A stretch of DNA of 64,000 nt from Roseburia sp. Its GTDB lineage: Bacteria > Bacillota > Clostridia > Christensenellales > Pumilibacteraceae. Where the stretch lies: positions 1 through 64,000 of the forward strand of contig JAMPDA010000003.1 in assembly GCA_023665905.1 (NCBI GenBank), given 5' to 3'. The position numbers and the translations under genes are program-made. A model generated the notes under the pieces. That model worked only from the letters and a program-made list of their open reading frames with translations. It was not told the origin of the DNA and did not search any database. This document shows, one piece after another, positions 17,533 through 25,694 of this stretch (the stretch's first letter is position 1; each line of letters begins with the position of its first letter).

Positions 17533-17817
17533 ATGAAAGCTAATATGAGTATTAAAGTCGATACAGATGTACGCGACGAGGCAAAAACGATTTTCGGCAA
17601 AATGGGTTTGGATATGACCACGGCAGTCAACATGTTTTTGCTTGCGGCTATACGAGAAAAAGGCATTCCGTTTCCGGTAACGGCTATGTCGCAAGAGGAA
17701 CGCGCGGAACAACTTCTCGCTGCAAGATTACGTGCAGCCGAGGCGCAAGAAAAAGCAGGTCAAATGAGGAGTTTCGATTCGTTCGCGTCGGAGTTGGATC
17801 AAACTTATGGAAGCTGA
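17533..17817 (+). CDS. RelB/DinJ family antitoxin
   Basis: A 94-residue type II antitoxin. The N-terminal ribbon-helix-helix (MSIKVDTDVRDEAKTIFGKM, then TTAVNMFLLAAIREKGIPF) matches RelB/DinJ. The C-terminal half is charged and probably wraps the toxin. An AGGAGG lies before the ATG. It overlaps the toxin gene by 11 nt, the usual coupled arrangement. It probably represses the pair at the promoter 30 nt upstream. Confidence 0.92.
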   Translation: MKANMSIKVDTDVRDEAKTIFGKMGLDMTTAVNMFLLAAIREKGIPFPVTAMSQEERAEQLLAARLRAAEAQEKAGQMRSFDSFASELDQTYGS

Positions 17818-18142
17818 AAAATACAAAAGCCTAATCGTCAAACAAGCGGAGGACGATATACGCGAAACGCTTGCTTACATAAGCGAAGAACTGCAAAACC
17901 CGCAAGCGGCGCAAAAATTGTGGTCGGATATACTCAACGCAGTAGATACAATAACCACATATCCGTATTCGATGCCTAAACTAAAAAACAAAAAGATAAC
18001 ATTAGGTAATGAATATCGTCGGACAGAAGTGAAAAATTTTGTTATCGTTTACAAGGTGATCGAAGAAACAAAAGAATTGCGGATCATGGCGGTGCTTTAC
18101 GGCGCTTCGGATGTTGTGACAAAGTTGACTGAAAGAATATGA
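17807..18142 (+). CDS. RelE/ParE superfamily toxin
   Basis: A 111-residue small basic toxin-fold protein: KQAEDDIRETLAYISEEL, the middle TTYPYSMPKL, and the C-terminal strands FVIVYKVIEETKELRIMAVL followed by YGASD. This fits the ParE/RelE group. Whether it cleaves mRNA on the ribosome (RelE) or poisons gyrase (ParE) cannot be decided from sequence. It starts inside the antitoxin gene and ends at a terminator. Confidence 0.88.
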   Translation: MEAEKYKSLIVKQAEDDIRETLAYISEELQNPQAAQKLWSDILNAVDTITTYPYSMPKLKNKKITLGNEYRRTEVKNFVIVYKVIEETKELRIMAVLYGASDVVTKLTERI

Positions 18143-18150
18143 AAATTCCC

Positions 18151-18186
18151 AAAACGGCAAGACATAGCTCTGCCGTTTTAATTTTG
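18151..18186 (+). terminator. terminator of the toxin-antitoxin operon
   Basis: 9-bp stem AAAACGGCA (18151-18159) with TGCCGTTTT (18171-18179) and a T-rich tail. Confidence 0.85.
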
Positions 18187-18210
18187 ATCGCATAAACACC
18201 GCAACAAAAA

Positions 18211-18387
18211 ATGTGCGTCAATTATCTTGATTGATGCACATTTTTCTTTATTATTATAGCGACGGTAGCCGATAAAGTCAAGATTTTCCGTGTAATAAGT
18301 CGAATTTTTGCGCGTTTGCCGTCCGATTGACGCCAACCGACCCACTTACTAATCGAATAAGTGCATCAATCAAGATATTCGATGTAC
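18211..18387. repeat. 17-bp inverted repeat pair upstream of the large lipoprotein gene
   Basis: TATCTTGATTGATGCAC at 18223-18239 recurs as its exact reverse complement at 18361-18377. Each copy also sits in its own hairpin (18211-18240; GTGCATC with GATGTAC at 18361-18387). They bracket about 120 bp of AT-rich leader before the gene at 18436. They could be element ends, a regulatory fold or terminator-like structures. Confidence 0.6.
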
Positions 18388-18435
18388 TTTTAAAAGCGCA
18401 ATGCGCGTCGATGCATCGTCCGATCGGAGGCTATT

Positions 18436-21400
18436 ATGAAACGTAAATTCACTTTCACGGCTATTTTGCTCATATGCGTTATTTTCTGCGCATTCGGTTT
18501 TGCCGCCTGCGCGAGCAAAAACGACAGTAAGTCCGGTGATAATTCGTCCGAACCGTCCCCTATCGAGCATGTGCACTCGCCTATCTACGTTGCCGCACGG
18601 TCTGCTACATGCACTATAAAGGGGAATATCGCCTATTACACCTGCTCCTGCGGCAAGAAATTCTCCTACGACAACATGTCAGTCGAACTCACCGACGCAG
18701 ACATCACAATAAACAAGCTCGGTCATGATTGGGAAACCGAATGGACGATAGACATCGCCGCCACGACGGAGCGCGCCGGAAGCAAGTCGCACCACTGCAC
18801 GCGCTGCACCGAAAAGACCGACGTGACCGAGATCCCCATGATAGGCTCGCAAGACCCTTCCATACCTATCGGGCATACGCACTCGCCTGCCTTCGTCCTT
18901 GCTCGGTCAGCTACATGCACAACAAACGGTAATACCGCATACTATTACTGCTCGTGCGGCAGAAAGTTCTCCGACGCCGCCGCGACGACCGAAATATCGG
19001 ACGCCGACATAACAATAAATAAGCTCGGTCATGATTGGGAAACCGAATGGACGGTAGATATCACCGCAACGCTCGAGCACGCAGGGAGCAAGTCGCACCA
19101 CTGCACGCGTTGTTCCGAAAAGACGGGCGTAACCGAAATACCGAGGCTGACGGTCACTACATACAACGTAATTTTCAACGCCAACGGCGGCAAGATAGAC
19201 GGCAACGACACAAAGACGATCACGGGCTCCGTCAATCATACTATCAGCCGCCCGAACGACCCCGTGCGCACCGACTACACGTTTACGGGCTGGTACAGGG
19301 ACGGCGGAACGACGACGCCGTGGAATTTCGGCACGGACACGGTGACGGGCGCGACGACGCTCTACGCCGGCTGGGAGCTGAATATACCCGAGTACAGCGT
19401 CACTTTCGTGCATAACTATTCCGGCTCGACGGATACAGTCAAGTCCACCGAGCGCGGGCTGATAACATATATCCCCACGCGCTCCGGCTACATATTCAAC
19501 GGCTGGTATTACAGCGACGGTCAGACTGCGGACGGGAGCTACATACTTTCCGAAAAATTCGACACGTCCGAGCGCGTGACGCGTTCGGGCATACGTCTGT
19601 ACGCCGAATGGGTTTTGCAGCGCACCGACGATTCGCAACTGTACTCGCCGAGCGTCGGCGTAGCGGACGGCGTATTCTCTTGGGCTGCCGTAGACAGCGC
19701 ACAAGGCTACAAAGTAGAAGTGTATTCGGGCATATCGAAAGTGTCCGAAGAAAGCATGACCGCGACAAGCTGGACTTTCCCCGACGGCATGACAGCAGGC
19801 TACTACACCGTAAAGATCCGTGCCAACGGCGACGGCGAGCACACCGTCAACTCGGCATGGACGGAAAAATACTATTCGCATCACATGCTCGCGCGCGCAA
19901 GCGTGAGCTTCAACATATCCACTTCGACCATTTCTTGGGAAACCGTCAAAAACGCCGCGACGTATGAGGTACGCGTAAACGGCGTTCTCAAAGCGACTAT
20001 CACGTACACGACATACAGTTTGGCGGATCTCGAAGCCGGCGACTACACCGTTTCGGTGACACCCGTAAGAGATAATTGGAGTTCTTCCGCCGCGTTAGGC
20101 TACAGCATAACCAAAAAACGCCTCAAAACGCCCGAGGTCACGATAACGGAAAACAACGACTGCTCCTATACCCTATCCTGGACGACGGTCGCCCATGCGA
20201 ACGCTTATAGGATAAAGCACCACAACACATACATAAACGTAACGGGCACGACTTATAAAATAACCAACGACAGCCCGATATACGACGCCGACGGCACGGG
20301 CGAAATTACCGTCTGCGCATACGACACCAACGCCGACTACCTGATATCCGATGACAGCGAAACTGCGACAGTAAGCAAGCTGTACACGCTCACGCTCGCA
20401 AGAAACGACGTCGGCGCCGGCTCGGTATATTCGGCAAAGACCGTCTATAAAGTCGGCGACAGCGTTACCGTAACGGCAAATACTCATATCGGTTACACAT
20501 GGGTCGGTTGGTATAACGGAACGCAAGAACTTACTAAGAATTTGAGTTATACATTTACAATGCCGTCTGCAAATGCAACATATACTGCAAAATGGTGCAA
20601 AGTGACTATTTCCAGCAATAATACGACTGCCGGCACTATATCGTCGCTTAACGATACTTATAAAGTCGGCGATAGCGTTACCGTAACGGCAAATACTCAT
20701 ATCGGTTACACATGGGTCGGCTGGTATAACGGAACGCAAGAACTTACTAAGAATTTGAGTTATACATTTACAATGCCGTCTGCAAATGCAACATATACTG
20801 CAAAATGGTGCAAAGTGACTATTTCCAGCAATAATACGACTGCCGGCACTATATCGTCGCTTAACGATACTTATAAAGTCGGCGATAGCGTTACCGTAAC
20901 GGCAAATACTCATATCGGTTACACATGGGTCGGCTGGTATAACGGAACGCAAGAACTTACTAAGAATTTGAGTTATACATTTACTATGCCGTCTGCAAAT
21001 GCTACGTATACTGCAAAGTGGAAAATCAATGAAGATTTGAGCAATTATAATTTCACATCAACGACTACTACTCTTACAATTACAGGTGTTAAGGATAAGT
21101 CAGTAAATGTGTTAACTATTCCCGACAGTGCGACGGGTATCGGGAACAGTGCATTTAGTGATTGCAGTAGTTTAACGAGCATAACGATACCGAACAACGT
21201 TACAGACATCGGAGATACAGCATTCCTAAATTGTGAAAGCTTAACAAGCATATCAGTTGATACTAACAATCCTAAGTACAGTAGTCACGACGGAATACTG
21301 TACAATAAAACAAAAACACAGCTTATTTATGTACCGAGTTCGATAACAGGCGCTGTTACTGTCCCTTATGGAGTGACGAATATTGGCTCTTATGCATTCT

Positions 21401-23175
21401 ACGGTTGCCGTAATTTAACAAGCATAGAGATACCGAGCAGCGTGATGAGTATTGGGGACTATGCATTCTTGGGTTGCAGGGGACTTGAAAGCATCACCTA
21501 TACGGGGGATATAAAAGATTGGTGCGAGTTAAACGGGGTGGATAATATTATGTACACCACGTCGGAAGACTATGGCTTCACATACAAGTCACTTACGATA
21601 GGCGGCAAAGAAATAACGAAAAAACTTACAATACCGAGTGATGTGACGAATATTGGCTCTTATGCATTCTACGGTTGCCGTAATTTAACAAGCATAGAGA
21701 TACCGAGCAGCGTGACGAGTATCGGGAGTAGTGCATTCGCAAAGTGCGTTTACTTAACGAGCATAACAGTTGATACTAACAATCCTAATTACAGTAGCCA
21801 AGACGGAATATTGTACAATAAAACAAAAACACGACTTATTCATGTACCGAGTTCGATAACAGGCGCTGTTACTGTCCCTTATGGAGTGACGAATATTGGC
21901 TCTAATACATTCAGCATGTGCGGTTACTTAACGAGCATAACAGTTGATACTAACAATCCTAATTACAGTAGCCAAGACGGAATACTGTACAATAAAGCAA
22001 AAACACAGCTTATTCATGTGCCGCAAGCGATAACAGGCGCTGTTACTATCCCTTATGGAATAACGAGTATCGAGAGTGAACAATTTAGATATTGCCGCAG
22101 TTTAACAAGCATAACGATACCGAACAGCGTGACGTACATCGGAGGCTACGCATTCCAAAATTGCAGTAGTTTAACGAGCATAGAGATACCGAACAGCGTG
22201 ACGTACATCGGAGGTTACGCATTCGATAGTTGTTATATCGAAACTGCGAAAATTCCAATATCCGCAATATCTGCCATTAAAAGCCTTTCATTAAAGACTG
22301 TGATATTAACCGACGGTACTAGGATCGAGAATTACGCATTCCAAAATTGTAGTAGTTTAACGAGCATAGAGATACCGAACAGTGTGACGAGTATTGGAGG
22401 TTGCGCATTCTCCGGTTGCCGTAGTTTAACGAGCATAGAGATATCGAATAGCGTGACGGACATCGGAGATTTGGCATTCCAAAATTGCGACAGCTTAACG
22501 AGCATAACAGTTGATACTAACAACCCTAATTACAGCAGCCAAGACGGAATACTGTACAATAAAGCAAAAACACAATTTATTCATGTACCGAAATCGATAT
22601 CAGGCGCTGTTACTATCCCTTATGGAATGACGAGTATCGAACAAAGCGCATTCTCCGGTTGCAGTAAATTAACAAGCATAGAGATACCGAACAGCGTGAC
22701 GGACATCGGAGGTTACGCATTCCAAAATTGCGACAGCTTAACGAGCATAACAGTTGATACTAACAACCCTAATTACAGCAGCCAAGACGGAATACTGTAC
22801 AATAAAACAAAAACACAGTTTATTCATGTACCGAAATCGATATCAGGCGCTGTTACTATCCCTTATGGAATAATGGGTATCCCGAGTAAACAATTTAGCG
22901 ATTGCCGTAGTTTAACGAGCATAACGATACCGGACAGCGTGACGAACATCTGGAGTGATGCATTCTCCGGTTGCCGTAGTTTAACAAGCATAGAGATATC
23001 GAACAGCGTGACTAGTATCGGCGAGTATGCTTTCTATGATTGTTACAGTCTAACAAACATTAATTTTAACGGCACAAAAGCACAGTGGTCTACCATAAAA
23101 ACTGGCGCATATTGGGATACTCGCACCGGCAACTACACCGTTCACTGTACCGACGGCGACATTGCTAAATCGTAA
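18436..23175 (+). CDS. giant BspA-like leucine-rich-repeat surface lipoprotein
   Basis: Predicted 1579 residues. A lipoprotein signal with lipobox Phe-Ala-Ala-Cys (Cys25) anchors it outside the membrane. Two copies of a roughly 95-residue Cys-rich module follow (about 45-235; CSCGKKF then CTRC, possible zinc knuckles). Next come two InlB B-repeat-like (Flg_new) domains with FTGWYRDGG, three fibronectin-like segments, three 71-residue divergent B-repeats (about 670-862; GYTWVGWYNG), and BspA/LRR_5 repeats (about 890-1570; the SLTSIxIPNSVTxIG theme). It probably mediates adhesion or host/particle binding. No sortase motif is present. The LRR-coding DNA is visibly more A+T-rich than neighbouring genes. 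The start follows GGAGG. Confidence 0.88.
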   Translation: MKRKFTFTAILLICVIFCAFGFAACASKNDSKSGDNSSEPSPIEHVHSPIYVAARSATCTIKGNIAYYTCSCGKKFSYDNMSVELTDADITINKLGHDWETEWTIDIAATTERAGSKSHHCTRCTEKTDVTEIPMIGSQDPSIPIGHTHSPAFVLARSATCTTNGNTAYYYCSCGRKFSDAAATTEISDADITINKLGHDWETEWTVDITATLEHAGSKSHHCTRCSEKTGVTEIPRLTVTTYNVIFNANGGKIDGNDTKTITGSVNHTISRPNDPVRTDYTFTGWYRDGGTTTPWNFGTDTVTGATTLYAGWELNIPEYSVTFVHNYSGSTDTVKSTERGLITYIPTRSGYIFNGWYYSDGQTADGSYILSEKFDTSERVTRSGIRLYAEWVLQRTDDSQLYSPSVGVADGVFSWAAVDSAQGYKVEVYSGISKVSEESMTATSWTFPDGMTAGYYTVKIRANGDGEHTVNSAWTEKYYSHHMLARASVSFNISTSTISWETVKNAATYEVRVNGVLKATITYTTYSLADLEAGDYTVSVTPVRDNWSSSAALGYSITKKRLKTPEVTITENNDCSYTLSWTTVAHANAYRIKHHNTYINVTGTTYKITNDSPIYDADGTGEITVCAYDTNADYLISDDSETATVSKLYTLTLARNDVGAGSVYSAKTVYKVGDSVTVTANTHIGYTWVGWYNGTQELTKNLSYTFTMPSANATYTAKWCKVTISSNNTTAGTISSLNDTYKVGDSVTVTANTHIGYTWVGWYNGTQELTKNLSYTFTMPSANATYTAKWCKVTISSNNTTAGTISSLNDTYKVGDSVTVTANTHIGYTWVGWYNGTQELTKNLSYTFTMPSANATYTAKWKINEDLSNYNFTSTTTTLTITGVKDKSVNVLTIPDSATGIGNSAFSDCSSLTSITIPNNVTDIGDTAFLNCESLTSISVDTNNPKYSSHDGILYNKTKTQLIYVPSSITGAVTVPYGVTNIGSYAFYGCRNLTSIEIPSSVMSIGDYAFLGCRGLESITYTGDIKDWCELNGVDNIMYTTSEDYGFTYKSLTIGGKEITKKLTIPSDVTNIGSYAFYGCRNLTSIEIPSSVTSIGSSAFAKCVYLTSITVDTNNPNYSSQDGILYNKTKTRLIHVPSSITGAVTVPYGVTNIGSNTFSMCGYLTSITVDTNNPNYSSQDGILYNKAKTQLIHVPQAITGAVTIPYGITSIESEQFRYCRSLTSITIPNSVTYIGGYAFQNCSSLTSIEIPNSVTYIGGYAFDSCYIETAKIPISAISAIKSLSLKTVILTDGTRIENYAFQNCSSLTSIEIPNSVTSIGGCAFSGCRSLTSIEISNSVTDIGDLAFQNCDSLTSITVDTNNPNYSSQDGILYNKAKTQFIHVPKSISGAVTIPYGMTSIEQSAFSGCSKLTSIEIPNSVTDIGGYAFQNCDSLTSITVDTNNPNYSSQDGILYNKTKTQFIHVPKSISGAVTIPYGIMGIPSKQFSDCRSLTSITIPDSVTNIWSDAFSGCRSLTSIEISNSVTSIGEYAFYDCYSLTNINFNGTKAQWSTIKTGAYWDTRTGNYTVHCTDGDIAKS
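20446..21022 (+). repeat. 213-bp in-frame tandem repeat, three copies (last partial)
   Basis: Units begin at 20446, 20659 and 20872 (period 213 bp, 71 codons). The second and third copies are nearly identical at the nucleotide level. They encode the divergent B-repeats of the lipoprotein, so copy number could vary by recombination. Confidence 0.95.
21120..23090 (+). repeat. degenerate LRR_5 coding repeats
   Basis: Repeated 69-bp modules (one leucine-rich repeat each), interrupted by longer recurring blocks starting GTTGATACTAACAATCCTAA (about 21253, 21769, 21942, 22510 and 22753). The nucleotide identity is high and suggests recent duplication. Confidence 0.85.
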
Positions 23176-23236
23176 ACCGATTTGTTTGATACGGTACGCA
23201 ACTACCGACGAAAATATCTGTCCGAGGAGGTAAAAA

Positions 23237-23413
23237 ATGGACAACAACCAAAAAGTAATTTACCAAGGCAAGCTAACCACTACCGACGATTTAAAGGCTC
23301 AGCAGGCTATGCTCATAAAAAAAGCCGACGTAATTCCGCGCGACGCCGCAGATTACATGAGAGAGGTAGTAAACATCGACAACTTCCTTAAAGACTTGAA
23401 GAATAACGACTAA
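23237..23413 (+). CDS. small hypothetical protein, 58 residues
   Basis: ATG at 23237 is preceded by a strong GAGGAGG, then 58 codons to TAA. The protein is charged and probably helical (LKAQQAMLIKKADVIPRDAA), with no membrane segment or Cys. I do not recognise it. It follows the large lipoprotein by about 60 nt in the same direction and ends shortly before a very strong hairpin, so it may be the last gene of that transcript. The good ribosome site and position argue that it is real. Confidence 0.65.
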   Translation: MDNNQKVIYQGKLTTTDDLKAQQAMLIKKADVIPRDAADYMREVVNIDNFLKDLKNND

Positions 23414-23427
23414 TTCTTCATATACCC

Positions 23428-23472
23428 CACCACAACAAAAGCCACAGCGTTGCTGTGGCTTTTGTTGTGGTG
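23428..23472. terminator. perfect 21-bp hairpin, bidirectional terminator overlapping tRNA-Arg 3' end
   Basis: Arms 23428-23448 and 23452-23472 pair perfectly around a 3-nt loop, containing GCCACAGC with GCTGTGGC flanked by A and T tracts. It ends the plus-strand 58-residue gene. Its right arm includes the CCA-coding end of the minus-strand tRNA. Confidence 0.9.
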
Positions 23473-23544
23473 CACCCAAAGAGACTCGAACTCCCAACCT
23501 TCTGGTCCGTAGCCAGACGCTCTATCCAATTGCGCTATGAGTGC
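23468..23544 (-). tRNA. tRNA-Arg (anticodon ACG)
   Basis: Reverse-strand cloverleaf of 77 nt with encoded CCA. The acceptor arms are GCACTCA and TGGGTGC, the anticodon loop is CTACGGA within TCTGG/CCAGA, and the T loop is GTTCGAGTC. Its A34 is the expected substrate of the TadA deaminase encoded at 53639-54169, giving inosine to read CGU/CGC/CGA. Confidence 0.95.
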
Positions 23545-23556
23545 CGATGCTTAATC

Positions 23557-23585
23557 AGTATAAGCCATGTTCGCGCATTTGTCAA
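23557..23585 (-). promoter_or_regulatory. promoter of tRNA-Arg
   Basis: Reverse-strand TTGACA (23580-23585), 17-nt spacer, TATACT (23557-23562), 12 nt before the tRNA. Confidence 0.85.
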
Positions 23586-23647
23586 GCAAAACGCGCGATA
23601 TTTTCATTCTTATGCCGTTCCCCTTTTCTCAGCTATATTAACTATAT

Positions 23648-23693
23648 TAAAAACCGCCGCAGGCACGCGATTCAATGCGCGCCCGCGACGGCG
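23648..23693 (-). terminator. terminator of the GGGtGRT operon
   Basis: Reverse strand: a long G+C-rich imperfect hairpin (CGCCG...CGGCGG) followed by TTTTT, about 27 nt after the stop at 23721. Confidence 0.8.
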
Positions 23694-23720
23694 ATAACAT
23701 CTATTCTTTTCTATCCCCTA

Positions 23721-24719
23721 TTACTTTGCGAGGCTGACCGCGACCGCGCAAGCGACCGTTGCGCCGACCATGGGGTTATTGCCCATGCCGATAAGGCCCA
23801 TCATTTCGACGTGCGCCGGAACGGAACTACTGCCGGCGAACTGCGCGTCGCTGTGCATACGGCCCATAGTGTCCGTCATGCCGTACGAGGCGGGACCCGC
23901 CGCGACGTTGTCGGGGTGGAGCGTTCTGCCCGTGCCGCCGCCGCTCGCAACCGAGAAGTATTTTTTGTCGTTCTCCTGGCACCATTTTTTGTAAGTGCCG
24001 GCGACGGGGTGCTGGAAGCGCGTCGGGTTGGTGGAGTTGCCCGTAATGGAAACGTCCACTTTCTCGTGACGCATTATCGCAACGCCCTCGCTGACATCGT
24101 CCGCGCCGTAGCAGCGCACTTTTGCGCGCTCGCCGTCGGAGAACGGCACTTCGCGAACTATCTTCAGCTCGCCCGTAAAGTAGTCGTACTTGGTCTGAAC
24201 GTAGGTAAAGCCGTTTATGCGCGAAATTATGTACGCGGCGTCCTTGCCCAAGCCGTTAAGTATTACGCGGAGCGGTTTTTTGCGCGCCTTGTTGGCGTTG
24301 CGCGCAATGCCGATAGCGCCCTCCGCGGCGGCAAACGACTCGTGCCCTGCGAGGAACGCAAAGCAGTCGGTCTCCTCGCGGAGCAACATTGCGCCGAGGT
24401 TGCCGTGACCCAAGCCGACCTTGCGCTGGTCGGCGACGCTGCCCGGAATGCAGAACGACTGCAAGCCGACGCCGATACATTCGGCTGCTTCCGCCGCCGT
24501 CTTGACGCCCTTTTTGAACGCGATCGCGCAACCGACGGTGTACGCCCAAACGGCGTTTTCGAACGCTATGGGCTGAACGCCTTTAACTATCTCCTCGACG
24601 TTGACGCCGTGGGAAAGGCACAGCTCGCGCGCGGCTTCGAGCGACGCGATGCCGTGCTTTTTAAGCTCCGCATTGATCTTGTCTATTCTTCTTTCGTATC
24701 CTTCAAACGTGATAGCCAT
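23721..24719 (-). CDS. GGGtGRT protein (function unknown)
   Basis: A 332-residue protein of the family named for its glycine-rich motif, seen here as ASGGGTGRTLHPDN. Other conserved-looking stretches are GNLGAMLLREETDCFAFLAG and the Gly/Met-rich end MMGLIGMGNNPMVGATVA. The family usually neighbours a NifU-like scaffold, as it does here with the gene 11 nt upstream. A role in Fe-S or nucleotide-linked metabolism has been supposed but not shown. It is cytoplasmic, with no membrane helix. The ATG has GAGGA upstream in the intergenic gap. Confidence 0.9.
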   Translation of the reverse strand: MAITFEGYERRIDKINAELKKHGIASLEAARELCLSHGVNVEEIVKGVQPIAFENAVWAYTVGCAIAFKKGVKTAAEAAECIGVGLQSFCIPGSVADQRKVGLGHGNLGAMLLREETDCFAFLAGHESFAAAEGAIGIARNANKARKKPLRVILNGLGKDAAYIISRINGFTYVQTKYDYFTGELKIVREVPFSDGERAKVRCYGADDVSEGVAIMRHEKVDVSITGNSTNPTRFQHPVAGTYKKWCQENDKKYFSVASGGGTGRTLHPDNVAAGPASYGMTDTMGRMHSDAQFAGSSSVPAHVEMMGLIGMGNNPMVGATVACAVAVSLAK

Positions 24720-24730
24720 GATAGTTCCTC

Positions 24731-25423
24731 CTACTCGTTGCGCGGCACGATATACTTAGCCGCGTTCTCGAATCTGCCGTAGTGCTTTTTGGACTTTTCG
24801 AGCGCATCGTTGCCGCTCATGCCCTCCGAAACATACTTCATGAGCAGTCCGAGGTTGACGTATTCGTAGCCGATTATCTCGCCGTTTTTGTCGAGCGCGA
24901 GGCGCGTTACATAGCCCTCCGCCATTTCGAGATATCTCGGGCCCTTGAGCTTGGTGGAATACATCGTGCCTATCTGAGAGCGCAGACCCTTTCCGAGGTC
25001 CTCGAGCCCTGCGCCGACGGGCAGACCGGCGTCGGAGAACGCCGATTGGCTCCTGCCGTAAACTATCTGCAAAAACAGCTCGCGCATGGCGACGTTTATA
25101 GCGTCGCACACGAGGTCGGTGTTGAGCGCTTCGAGCAGCGTCTTGCCGGGCAGTATCTCCGCCGCCATAGCCGCCGAATGCGTCATGCCCGAGCAGCCGA
25201 TGGTTTCGACCAAGGCTTCCTCGATAATGCCGTTTTTGATGTTGAGCGTCAGTTTGCAAGTGCCCTGCTGAGGCGCGCAGCAACCGCAGCCGTGCGTAAG
25301 TCCGCTGATATCCTTGATATCGTAGGCTTGTACCCATTTACCCTCTTCGGGAATGGGCGCCGGACCGTGATTGCAACCCTTTGCCACGCATTGCATTTCT
25401 TCCACTTCGCGTGAATATTGCAT
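24731..25423 (-). CDS. NifU/IscU-like iron-sulfur scaffold protein paired with GGGtGRT
   Basis: A 230-residue protein with an IscU-like core: GCSGMTHSAAMAAEILPGKT matches the second conserved Cys region of IscU/NifU folds. The N-terminus is Cys-rich (CVAKGCNHG and HGCGCCAPQQGTC). A C-terminal extension of about 90 residues is particular to this subgroup. It is the first gene of a two-gene transcript with the GGGtGRT gene, under a promoter at 25492-25520 and a strong ACGGAGG. The exact client is unknown. Confidence 0.88.
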   Translation of the reverse strand: MQYSREVEEMQCVAKGCNHGPAPIPEEGKWVQAYDIKDISGLTHGCGCCAPQQGTCKLTLNIKNGIIEEALVETIGCSGMTHSAAMAAEILPGKTLLEALNTDLVCDAINVAMRELFLQIVYGRSQSAFSDAGLPVGAGLEDLGKGLRSQIGTMYSTKLKGPRYLEMAEGYVTRLALDKNGEIIGYEYVNLGLLMKYVSEGMSGNDALEKSKKHYGRFENAAKYIVPRNE

Positions 25424-25491
25424 AAAATCCTCCGTAATTGAATTTTCTTATTTTTTGTACGCAACTAAAGTACGTAAAAGCATACTGTTAA

Positions 25492-25520
25492 ATCATAACA
25501 CATCGCCGAATAAAAGGCAA
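25492..25520 (-). promoter_or_regulatory. promoter of the NifU-like/GGGtGRT operon
   Basis: Reverse-strand TTGCCT (25515-25520), 17-nt spacer, TATGAT (25492-25497). Confidence 0.65.
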
Positions 25521-25629
25521 GATTTTAAGACAATTTGCCGAAAATTTTTTGCCGCGTCGCTCGCGCCGACGTAGATGTGCGCATGACCGTTTGCAACCAA
25601 CGCACACAAATACAACCGCCGCGAAGCGC

Positions 25630-25658
25630 TTGATTTTGCACTTTGGCTGTGCTAAAAT
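25630..25658 (+). promoter_or_regulatory. promoter of fprA
   Basis: TTGATT (25630-25635), 17-nt spacer, TAAAAT (25653-25658), with a GGAG before the ATG at 25695. Confidence 0.7.
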
Positions 25659-25694
25659 CGAATTAAATTAAAAACATTAGCGGAGAATAACATT

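Noticed and set aside
16524..23544. Direct repeats marking island ends at the tRNA-Arg
   Set aside because: I could not find a copy of the tRNA 3' segment near the integrase, so island borders are left undefined.
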